A DNA stretch of 29,548 nucleotides from Pseudomonadota bacterium (lineage in GTDB: Bacteria; Desulfobacterota; JADFVX01): positions 1 to 29,548 of the forward strand of contig JADFVM010000010.1 of the NCBI GenBank assembly GCA_015222555.1, read 5' to 3'. Both the position numbers and the translations under genes were made by a program. Below, piece after piece: positions 1 through 6,790 of this stretch (position 1 is the stretch's first letter; each line of letters opens with the position of its first letter). The notes below the pieces were generated by a model, which saw nothing but the letters and a program-made list of their open reading frames with translations, did not search any database and was not told the DNA's origin.

Positions 1-164
1 CAAAATATATAAAGCTGACTGCTGGATACAGATATTTTAGCCTGAAAGCAGAAAACGGTAAAGATACGACCTATTTTGGTGATGGTTCCTTTGGTACTGC
101 TTCCCTTGACACCGTGGAAGCGGAAAGAAAAGGGCCTTATGTCTCTTTTGAAATGAGTTTCTAA
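1..164 (+). CDS. C-terminal end of an outer-membrane beta-barrel protein (partial)
   Basis: An open frame runs in from the left edge (codons start at base 3) and stops with TAA at 162-164, giving 53 visible residues. The visible part alternates aromatic and polar residues in beta-strand style (AGYRYFSLKAEN, then GPYVSFEMSF) and ends in phenylalanine. Terminal Phe preceded by alternating hydrophobic residues is the usual BAM recognition signal of outer-membrane barrels, so an OMP is likely, but the family cannot be named from the fragment. REP repeats begin 10 bases after the stop. Nothing in the fragment shows the substrate or the number of strands. Confidence 0.55.
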   Translation, partial: KYIKLTAGYRYFSLKAENGKDTTYFGDGSFGTASLDTVEAERKGPYVSFEMSF

Positions 165-173
165 AACTAGAAA

Positions 174-198
174 GGTAGGAGCCAACTCCCGTTGGCGA
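174..198 (+). repeat. REP palindrome 1 (single copy in + orientation)
   Basis: A 25-base REP-type element whose core at 181-196 is a perfect 6-bp stem (GCCAAC / GTTGGC) around the loop TCCC. It is the inverted counterpart of the three elements at 221-245, 273-297 and 798-822, which begin TCGCC and end CCTACC. It lies just after the stop of the barrel gene, the usual extragenic site for REPs. Confidence 0.8.
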
Positions 199-220
199 TT
201 TGATGATTGGTGCTTTTAAT

Positions 221-245
221 TCGCCCTCAGGAGATGGCTCCTACC
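221..245 (-). repeat. REP palindrome 2
   Basis: A 25-base element in the opposite orientation to the copy at 174-198, sharing the end GGCTCCTACC. Its stem (GCCCTC / GATGGC) has one mismatch around the loop AGGA. Together with 174-198 it forms a head-to-head pair separated by 22 bases. Confidence 0.75.
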
Positions 246-272
246 ATGTCGTTATTATTTCGTTGATTATTT

Positions 273-297
273 TCGCCATCGGGAGACATCGCCTACC
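273..297 (-). repeat. REP palindrome 3, overlapping the RAYT stop codon
   Basis: A 25-base element with the same start (TCGCC), central GGGA and end (CCTACC) as its siblings. The stem has decayed (GCCATC against GACATC). The stop codon of the minus-strand transposase gene (293-295) lies inside it, so the last coding bases are REP sequence. Confidence 0.7.
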
Positions 298-787
298 AAT
301 CAGGTTCAATGGCCAAAAATGGCCAATCTTCCACTTTTTCAGCCCATCCTTTTCTTAGCGGGTTTTCACAGATGTAGCGCAAATGTTTGATATACGACTC
401 ATCATTCCTCAAACAATGATCATAAAAACCATGCTGCCATATTCGCCCTTTGGAACCTAAAAAATCATTCAACTTCCGAGCCGTATATTTCCCAAAAGAC
501 GACATAACACTGCTTAAAGTTTGGTCAGCTCCAAGCGCAACAACAATATGGATATGATCCGGCATAACCACATATGCTTTACATGTCCACCGTTTCCGCT
601 CATGAAGCCATTGCATGGCGTCAATTACAATCTGTGCTGCCCTCATATCGGCTGACGGTTGGAATCGGTCCCGGACCAACAATGGTTTATTCCCATTAAT
701 GCATGAAGTAATTGAATACCATTTTTCGGATTCGCTGAATCTTCCCTTTCTTAATGCAGATTGATGTGGGATGTCGTTTGGTTTCAT
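293..787 (-). CDS. REP-associated tyrosine transposase (RAYT, Y1_Tnp / IS200-like fold)
   Basis: 164 aa, the usual size for a RAYT. These are single-strand HUH endonucleases related to IS200/IS605 TnpA that cut and move REP sequences. Visible hallmarks are the HUH motif in VVMPDHIHIVV (H78-I-H80), the candidate catalytic tyrosine in FGKYTARKLN (Y101), and the family signature IWQHGFYDH (116-124) followed by HLRYICENPLRKGW. The gene is intact and starts with ATG at 787. REP elements flank it at both ends (three at its 3' side, one at 798-822 upstream), which is the arrangement that defines the class. RAYTs are usually single-copy and domesticated rather than frankly mobile. It sits between the barrel gene and lptG with no terminal inverted repeats of a classical IS. 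Identification is confident; activity is inferred. Confidence 0.9.
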   Translation of the reverse strand: MKPNDIPHQSALRKGRFSESEKWYSITSCINGNKPLLVRDRFQPSADMRAAQIVIDAMQWLHERKRWTCKAYVVMPDHIHIVVALGADQTLSSVMSSFGKYTARKLNDFLGSKGRIWQHGFYDHCLRNDESYIKHLRYICENPLRKGWAEKVEDWPFLAIEPDW

Positions 788-797
788 GGATTTGTTA

Positions 798-822
798 TCG
801 CCGTCGGGAGACGGCTCCTACC
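798..822 (-). repeat. REP palindrome 4, just after the lptG stop
   Basis: A 25-base element with a perfect 6-bp stem (GCCGTC / GACGGC) and loop GGGA; the best-preserved copy of the set. It begins 3 bases beyond the lptG stop codon (826-828, minus strand), so it could form a 3'-end hairpin on the lptFG transcript and also marks the upstream boundary of the RAYT gene. Confidence 0.8.
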
Positions 823-825
823 CCA

Positions 826-1929
826 TTACGTCTTCACGCTCATAATTGAGACGACCCCGATAAGCGCAAAAATGATGTTTGATCCAAATGCCGCAAGGAA
901 GGGAGGCAACACACCCACATGACCCAGGGAAATGTTAAATGCCATGGTAATCCAGTAGGTAAAACCGATGATGATACTTATCCCCACACCTGCCGCTATT
1001 CCTGAACTTCTGCCCGTTTTCAGGGCAAAGGGAATACCGATAAGGGGCAGAATGAAGTTGGCAAGGGGAAAGGCGATTTTTGCCAGTAGATCAACTACGT
1101 AGCTTGTATAGTCAAGCCCCATTTTTTTCAGCCTTTCAATATATTTATTTAACTTCTTAAAAGTCATCTCTTCCGGCATAGGTTCTGAAACGGTGAAATC
1201 GCTGAATTTTTCCTGAGTAGGAAGCATCTTTTCTTTAAACTGTTCATATTTTAATGAGTCATGAAAAGATCTCGTAATCCCATTAGTTAATGTGAGTAGT
1301 CCATTCTCCAGTTTAGCCTGTCTGGAATCTATCCTTTCAACGATTTTATAATCCCTGTCAACTCTTAGTATGGTTACACCGTTCATAACTCCATTTACCA
1401 GGTCAAGGTGGTTGATTTGATAAATAATGCCTTGACCGAAATACCATATGTTAGATTGTTTAAAAAGGCGGTACTTTGAACCTCCCGGTCGGTACCGTTC
1501 AATTTCCTTATATTTTTGAGTCGCATGGGGAAGTAGGTATTCGCTTGTAAAAAGGGAGAAGAGACTTATGAAAAGAGAAATTAAAAGTATGGGAGAAGAG
1601 ATCTGAAACAAGCTGATGCCACAAGCTTTCATGACCGTAACTTCGTTGTTACGAGACAAAATTCCAAGAGTCAGAAGTGTTGCAAGCAACGTTGCCATAG
1701 GCGTGATTTGGGTAAGAATGAGCGGTGTTTTATATAGAAAATACCGGCATATATCGATAAAGGGGACTTCTCTTTCGCTTAGCTTCCAGAATTTGCTCAT
1801 AAAGTCGATAGTCAAATAGATGACAAGAAAACTCATGATACAGGTCAAGAATAGCTTGAAAAAGTTTAGCGAAATATATTTAAATAATATTTTCAATGAT
1901 GATTTGTCCTGACGAGGTGCTGACAGCAT
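826..1929 (-). CDS. lptG: LPS export ABC transporter permease LptG
   Basis: 367 aa, YjgP/YjgQ family, the usual length. LptG pairs with LptF in the inner membrane; with the ATPase LptB2 they pull lipopolysaccharide out of the membrane and pass it to LptC and the periplasmic bridge. The layout fits: TM1 about 24-45, TM2-3 about 65-130 containing the cytoplasmic coupling segment RNNEVTVMKACGISLFQI (93-110), a periplasmic beta-jellyroll about 135-270, then three TM segments to the end, including FPLANFILPLIGIPFAL. It is downstream of its paralogue lptF in the same direction, which is why I call this copy LptG. The start is uncertain: ATG at 1929 has no clear ribosome site, while an in-frame TTG at 1896 (protein beginning LKILFKYI, the usual N-terminus) follows AGGA by about 10 bases. 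lptB, lptC and lptA are not in the window. Confidence 0.9.
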   Translation of the reverse strand: MLSAPRQDKSSLKILFKYISLNFFKLFLTCIMSFLVIYLTIDFMSKFWKLSEREVPFIDICRYFLYKTPLILTQITPMATLLATLLTLGILSRNNEVTVMKACGISLFQISSPILLISLFISLFSLFTSEYLLPHATQKYKEIERYRPGGSKYRLFKQSNIWYFGQGIIYQINHLDLVNGVMNGVTILRVDRDYKIVERIDSRQAKLENGLLTLTNGITRSFHDSLKYEQFKEKMLPTQEKFSDFTVSEPMPEEMTFKKLNKYIERLKKMGLDYTSYVVDLLAKIAFPLANFILPLIGIPFALKTGRSSGIAAGVGISIIIGFTYWITMAFNISLGHVGVLPPFLAAFGSNIIFALIGVVSIMSVKT

Positions 1930-1988
1930 GCGCCGCTTTGTAATCGGGGATGAATGGCAGCTATCAAAATTGTAATTTACCTTACTCG

Positions 1989-2016
1989 GATGCCTCGCCT
2001 TGTAGGCGGCGGCATC
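1989..2016 (-). promoter_or_regulatory. Hairpin between lptF and lptG
   Basis: GATGCC (1989-1994) and GGCATC (2011-2016) pair, and inside them CGCC and GGCG pair around the loop TTGTA, with a small asymmetric bulge. On the transcript it starts directly after the lptF stop (2018-2020) and precedes lptG by about 60 bases. There is no T-run, so it is not an ordinary intrinsic terminator. It could be an RNA-stabilising or processing hairpin or a diverged REP-like element. The structure is seen; the role is inferred. Confidence 0.45.
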
Positions 2017-2017
2017 A

Positions 2018-3199
2018 CTACCTTCGGAAAAGTTTTTTTAGAGTCCTTGTGGTATAGGCAAAGGAATTAGTAAAGATAGACAGCACTCTAACCTCTTTTT
2101 CAGCGTTTGCTTTAATGAGAAGGTAGAAACCAAGGATGAGAAAGAAAATATTCGGTGCCCACATGCTTAAAAAGGGAGGGATTTTCCCCTTGTCTCCTAT
2201 TGCTTCGCCAGTTAATAAGAAAATGTAATAAATGGTAATCAGCAGCAGACTGATTGTAAATCCATAGGCTTTGCCTGACCTTTTTCCCTGAATGCCAAGA
2301 GGTACACCAATAAAGGAAAATACGATGCATGCGAAGGGTATGGAGAACTTCTTATGAAATTCCACGAGAAGATAATTGTATGCTTCCCCCCTTTCTTTCA
2401 ATACTTCGATCCTGTCCCTGATTTCAGAAAGGCTTAACTCTCTATCTCCCTTTGAAATTCCGCCCGCTTCACTTCCTTTGAAATTCATTGACAGTGTTAT
2501 GTCATAGGTGCTGAAATTGATGACTTTATATTGACGTTCTTTCTCCCCTTCTCTATGAATAGCGCCGTCATATAATCTTAGGGTGACAGAAAGGTTGTCC
2601 GGTTTTGAAAATATTTCTCCTTCACGTGCAGTGATGGTCCTGGACTTTTTCCCGCTTTTTTCTTCAGAGATAAGAACGCCTTTATAGCGTCCTGAGGCCT
2701 GATCTTTTTCTTTAACATAGAGAATCATGTCCTCAAAGGAGTCTACAAGCCTACCCGGTACGATGCCCGTGTCAGCCTTTCGCTTCACTATATCATACAT
2801 CATAATTCTAAAAGAGTAATTGCCCCAGGGGAGAACATAAACCATGAGTAAAAGTGTGATAATAAAGGTAACCACTGATAAAGCAATAACGGGGGGCATC
2901 ATTTGAAACAGACTGAGGCCTGATGATTTAATGGCCGTCAGTTCTTCATCGCCTGAGAGACGCCCGAAGGCAAGAAGCAAGGCAAGAAGGAAGGCCATGG
3001 GGATGGTGACGGCAAAGAAAGAAGGTAGAATGAAAACGATAATGCTCATCATCTCACTGAGTTTAACGCCCTTACTGACGACAAGTTCAATAAGTTTGAG
3101 CATCTTGTCCATGAGAAGGATAAAGGTAAAAATGGAGAGCCCCAGGAAAAAAGGGACTGTAATTTCTTTTGCAATGTAGCGGTTAATGATCCTGGTCAT
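2018..3199 (-). CDS. lptF: LPS export ABC transporter permease LptF
   Basis: First gene of the minus-strand lptFG pair. Counting from the longest possible start (TTG at 3220), the protein is 400 aa, with TM segments about 22-38, 58-85, 108-130, 293-312, 320-340 and 353-370. The YjgP/YjgQ hallmarks are SGDEELTAIKSSGLSLFQMM (89-108, the cytoplasmic coupling helix region) and FHKKFSIPFACIVFSFIGVP (288-307). A periplasmic beta-rich domain fills about 135-285. The start given is the ATG opening MTRIINRYIAKEITVPF, which matches family N-termini. ATG at 3211 (preceded by AAGG at 11 bases) and TTG at 3220 are alternatives. It functions with LptG and LptB in LPS extraction from the inner membrane. The upstream region is shared with the divergent queH and is filled by repeats. 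Confidence 0.9.
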   Translation of the reverse strand: MTRIINRYIAKEITVPFFLGLSIFTFILLMDKMLKLIELVVSKGVKLSEMMSIIVFILPSFFAVTIPMAFLLALLLAFGRLSGDEELTAIKSSGLSLFQMMPPVIALSVVTFIITLLLMVYVLPWGNYSFRIMMYDIVKRKADTGIVPGRLVDSFEDMILYVKEKDQASGRYKGVLISEEKSGKKSRTITAREGEIFSKPDNLSVTLRLYDGAIHREGEKERQYKVINFSTYDITLSMNFKGSEAGGISKGDRELSLSEIRDRIEVLKERGEAYNYLLVEFHKKFSIPFACIVFSFIGVPLGIQGKRSGKAYGFTISLLLITIYYIFLLTGEAIGDKGKIPPFLSMWAPNIFFLILGFYLLIKANAEKEVRVLSIFTNSFAYTTRTLKKLFRR

Positions 3200-3310
3200 A
3201 ATGATAAACATTCTATCCAATGCCTTGAGGTAAGTAAAGATTTTAAGCTGGCCTTATGGCCTGTGCGGCGTGTAGAATAAGTTCAAATAATGTAAATACT
3301 CAGCTACATT

Positions 3311-3393
3311 GATTCCCCCCTTTAGCAAAGGGGGGCGAGGGGGGATTTGGAAAACCTGGAATTAGAAAATCCCCCTTCCCCAAAGGGGGAGAC
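3311..3393. repeat. C/G-rich palindromic repeat between lptF and queH
   Basis: Two nested hairpins. The first (3315-3335) is a perfect 9-bp stem CCCCCCTTT / AAAGGGGGG with loop AGC. The second (about 3371-3388) pairs CCCCCTT with AAGGGGG. In addition GGGGGATTT (about 3339-3347) is complementary to AAATCCCCC (3367-3375), so the whole block can fold as one larger structure. From memory, this CCCCCCTTT-type element is dispersed in many deltaproteobacterial and related genomes. It fills most of the 209-base divergent promoter region of lptF and queH, where it may have been inserted. No coding potential is seen here. Confidence 0.75.
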
Positions 3394-3429
3394 CTGAGTA
3401 GTGACCAAATAATAAAGGATCTTTTAACC

Positions 3430-4056
3430 ATGTCAGAAAATAAAAAAGTTGATTATTCACGTCTCATGTTTGAGGAGCTTGAAAGCCTTGAAATGGAAGG
3501 TAGGCGCCCGAAAATGTTACTCCATCTTTGTTGTGCGCCCTGTTCCTCCTATGTCATTGAACAGTTAAATGCACACTTTGATCTGAAACTCTATTTTTAT
3601 GATCCCAACATTCATCCCCGTGAAGAGTATGTCCGCCGAAAAGAGGAGGCGAAGGAGCATGCAAAAAAACAGGGAATAGAATTTTTTGAGGGCGCTTATG
3701 ATGTAGAGAGATGGTATGAGCTTACAACGGGACATGAAGATGATCCTGAAAAGGGAAAAAGGTGCAGCCTCTGTTATGACATGAGACTTCATGAATCGGC
3801 AAGATTCGCCAGAGAAATAAAATGTGACTATTTTACGACTGTTTTGTCCATCTCTCCCCACAAGGATGCAAAAAGAATTAATGAGACCGGTTTTAGTCTG
3901 TCAAGGGAATTTGGAATAAAATACCTGCCTGCAGATTTTAAAAAGAAAGAGGGTTTTAAAAAAAGTCTGGAACTCAGCAGAAAATACAGCTTTTACAGGC
4001 AGGATTATTGTGGCTGTGAATTCAGTCAGAAGGCAAGGGCACGACACCAGGACTAA
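3430..4056 (+). CDS. queH: Epoxyqueuosine reductase QueH (DUF208 family)
   Basis: 208 aa. QueH carries out the last step of queuosine synthesis, reducing epoxyqueuosine to queuosine in the wobble position of GUN tRNAs. It replaces the cobalamin-dependent QueG in many anaerobes. The family cysteines are all present: HLCCAPC (C34, C35, C38), RCSLCYDMRL (C112, C115) and YRQDYCGCEFS (C194, C196); these hold an Fe-S cluster and a neighbouring metal. ATG at 3430 follows AAGGA by about 10 bases. The gene stands alone: the palindromic repeat block lies upstream and 88 bases separate it from mutS, with no other queuosine gene in view. Identification is confident from the Cys pattern; the reaction is from family knowledge. 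Confidence 0.93.
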   Translation: MSENKKVDYSRLMFEELESLEMEGRRPKMLLHLCCAPCSSYVIEQLNAHFDLKLYFYDPNIHPREEYVRRKEEAKEHAKKQGIEFFEGAYDVERWYELTTGHEDDPEKGKRCSLCYDMRLHESARFAREIKCDYFTTVLSISPHKDAKRINETGFSLSREFGIKYLPADFKKKEGFKKSLELSRKYSFYRQDYCGCEFSQKARARHQD

Positions 4057-4144
4057 TTTGTTGATTTAAAAAGATACACCCCCTTTTCCCTTTTCACCTC
4101 TCCTTAAATTTGTTAACATAACACAAAAAAACGGGAGCGCTTCA

Positions 4145-6790
4145 TTGTCAAAATTACCAGCATTAACTCCTATGATGCGGCAATACCTGGAGATTAAAGA
4201 CAGGTGTAAGGATGCCATTTTATTCTTCCGTCTTGGAGATTTTTATGAAATGTTTTTTGAAGATGCCATTGAGGCCTCAAAAATATTAGAGATCACCCTT
4301 ACCACGCGAAATAAAAATGACGCCAATCCCGTCCCCCTCTGTGGCATTCCCTACCATGCAGCTTCTTCCTATATAAGCAAACTCATAGAGCACGATAAAA
4401 AGGTCGCTATTTGCGAGCAGGTAGAAGATCCCAAACTGGCCAAGGGTATTGTAAAAAGAGACATCGTCAGAGTCATTACGCCTGGTCTTGTCGTTGATGA
4501 AGGCAACTTGAAGTCAAAGGATTCCAATTATTTGGTCGCTTTATCCAGGATCGACAAACTCTGGGGGCTTGCCTTTATCGATCTTTCAACGGGAGATTAT
4601 CGCGTCACAGAGATGGAAAGCGAAGGGGCTGGCATTAGTGATGTCCTCATGGATGAACTCTTAAGAATCAACCCCAGAGAACTTGTCCTGCCGGAGAGCT
4701 TCAGGGAAACGATTCAGGAAAGGGACCTTTTATCATTAATCGGCTGTCCTGTGACATGTATGGAGGATGTTTTTTTTGAGCCAGACGATGGTACAAAAAC
4801 AGTTTTGACACACTTTAATTTGCAATCTCTCGATGGTCTCGGTTGTGCCCAAATGTCTTCCGGCGTCGGTGCCGCCGGCGCTATCCTCAGTTATATAAAG
4901 GAAACACAAGGCGACAACCTGTCACATATTGACAGACTGAAACCCTATTCTTCTTCATCCTTCATGTTAATTGATTTTGCTACCAAGAGGAACCTGGAGC
5001 TTACGTCAACCATTTATGATGATAACAGGAAGGGCTCTCTATTCCAGATCCTGGATTTTACACAAACGGCAATGGGGGGAAGGAAACTTAAGGAATGGAT
5101 CAATTATCCCCTCCAGGATATCGAAAAAATTAAGGGGCGCTTGAATGCTATAGAGGAATTGAAAAGGTTGCCTGCTATTCGACGTGACCTGAAAGAGGCT
5201 TTGGGTGGCGTCTATGATCTTGAGCGGCTTAACGGTCGGGTGTCTCTTGGGAGAGCGAATCCCAGAGATATGATCTCACTGCGTAACTCCTTGAGAAAAT
5301 TACCAAATATCGTTGAATCTCTTAATGAGTTGTCCGATCCCCTGATTAAGGAAATGAGGGAGACAATCGACACGATTCCGGAGATGGAACTGCTCATCTC
5401 GTCGGCCATTGAAGATGAACCACCGATTAATCTGAAAGATGGCGGCATTATCTGCAAAGGCTATAATGCCGATCTTGATGAATTGCGGGAGATCAGTCGG
5501 GAGGGGAAAGGTTATCTTGCAAAGCTGGAGACGGCAGAAAAGAAACGGACAGGTATTTCCTCATTAAAGGTCCGTTACAATAAAGTTTTTGGTTATTACA
5601 TTGAGGTGACAAAGACGAACCTTGACCTTGTCCCCGAAGATTATATAAGAAAACAGACCTTATCCAATGCTGAGCGTTTCATCACACCGGAACTGAAAGA
5701 GTATGAGGCAAAAATTCTGGGCGCCGATGAAAAGATTACGACTATGGAATATGACCTCTTTGTCGATGTGAGGGCTCAGGCTGCAGGTTTTTCGGGAAGG
5801 TTAAGGGACACGGCGGAAGCGCTTTCTATCCTCGATGCAGTCCTTTCGTTGACCGAGGTAGCTGAAAGGAACAATTATTCCATGCCTATCGTTAACGATT
5901 CAAAAACAATTTCTATCAAAGAGGGAAGGCATCCCGTTGTCGAAAAATTAAATCCCGATGAACCTTTTGTCCCCAATGACACGGAATTGAGCTGTGAAAA
6001 AAACCAGATCGGCATGATTACAGGCCCCAATATGGCAGGAAAATCTACCTATATCCGCCAAGTTGCGCTCATCACTCTAATGGCCCATATGGGAAGCTTT
6101 GTGCCGGCAGAGTCGGCAACGATAGGGCTCGTTGATAAGATATATACAAGGGTGGGTGCCTCTGACAACCTTGCCAAGGGACAGAGCACGTTTATGGTCG
6201 AAATGACGGAGACGGCAAATATCCTCAATAACGCCACTGAACGCAGTCTCATCGTCCTCGATGAAATCGGCCGGGGAACAAGCACCTTTGATGGGGTAAG
6301 CATTGCGTGGGCCGTTGCAGAATTCATCCATGATCATGAAGAGCTTGGCGCGAGAACGCTTTTTGCGACACACTATCACGAATTGACGGAACTATGTTTG
6401 ACAAAAAATAGAGTAAAAAACTTCAATGTGGCCGTTAAGGAATGGAATAACAGTATTATCTTTCTAAGAAAGATTGTTGAGGGAGGGGCCAGCAGAAGCT
6501 ACGGTATAGAAGTGGCCAGGTTGGCCGGCCTGCCGTCTACGGTCATTGACAGATCTCTGGAAATTCTTAATAACCTGGAAAGTGGAGAGCTTGATGATGT
6601 CGGTATGCCAATGCTTGCCCTGCCAAAAAAGCGGAAAGTAAAAGAAGATGAGGACAACAGCCGACAGATGAGTCTTTTTATGCATCCGGCAGAGCATCTT
6701 TTTGAGGAAATCAGAAGTCTGGACATTTCATCGATGACACCTTTGGATGCATTAAACAGGCTTTCAAGGTTGAAGGAGGAGGTTAAGTGA
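4145..6790 (+). CDS. mutS: DNA mismatch repair protein MutS
   Basis: 881 aa, full length for MutS1. MutS binds mispaired bases and recruits MutL using ATP. Seen in order: mismatch-recognition domain with the wedge motif GDFYEMFFEDA (F33, E35), connector, core/lever domain, clamp (about 440-540), and the ABC-type ATPase domain with Walker A GPNMAGKST (627-635), Walker B LIVLDEIGRGTSTFDG (D706, E707), and FATHYHELTEL. The C-terminal region has the short dimerisation tail found in long MutS proteins. The start is TTG at 4145, chosen because GGGAG lies 7 bases upstream and the N-terminus (LTPMMRQYLEIK) then aligns with the family; the next ATG (4172) would cut into the domain. Its stop overlaps the start of the following amidase gene. 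mutL is not in the window. Confidence 0.97.
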   Translation: MSKLPALTPMMRQYLEIKDRCKDAILFFRLGDFYEMFFEDAIEASKILEITLTTRNKNDANPVPLCGIPYHAASSYISKLIEHDKKVAICEQVEDPKLAKGIVKRDIVRVITPGLVVDEGNLKSKDSNYLVALSRIDKLWGLAFIDLSTGDYRVTEMESEGAGISDVLMDELLRINPRELVLPESFRETIQERDLLSLIGCPVTCMEDVFFEPDDGTKTVLTHFNLQSLDGLGCAQMSSGVGAAGAILSYIKETQGDNLSHIDRLKPYSSSSFMLIDFATKRNLELTSTIYDDNRKGSLFQILDFTQTAMGGRKLKEWINYPLQDIEKIKGRLNAIEELKRLPAIRRDLKEALGGVYDLERLNGRVSLGRANPRDMISLRNSLRKLPNIVESLNELSDPLIKEMRETIDTIPEMELLISSAIEDEPPINLKDGGIICKGYNADLDELREISREGKGYLAKLETAEKKRTGISSLKVRYNKVFGYYIEVTKTNLDLVPEDYIRKQTLSNAERFITPELKEYEAKILGADEKITTMEYDLFVDVRAQAAGFSGRLRDTAEALSILDAVLSLTEVAERNNYSMPIVNDSKTISIKEGRHPVVEKLNPDEPFVPNDTELSCEKNQIGMITGPNMAGKSTYIRQVALITLMAHMGSFVPAESATIGLVDKIYTRVGASDNLAKGQSTFMVEMTETANILNNATERSLIVLDEIGRGTSTFDGVSIAWAVAEFIHDHEELGARTLFATHYHELTELCLTKNRVKNFNVAVKEWNNSIIFLRKIVEGGASRSYGIEVARLAGLPSTVIDRSLEILNNLESGELDDVGMPMLALPKKRKVKEDEDNSRQMSLFMHPAEHLFEEIRSLDISSMTPLDALNRLSRLKEEVK

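Noticed and set aside
174..297. CRISPR array
   Set aside because: The repeated units are palindromic REPs in mixed orientation with uneven 22-27 base spacing and a neighbouring RAYT; no cas genes.
4057..4144. Promoter for mutS (TTGTTGA and TAACAT-like boxes)
   Set aside because: The region is AT-rich and such boxes occur by chance; spacing between plausible hexamers does not fit.
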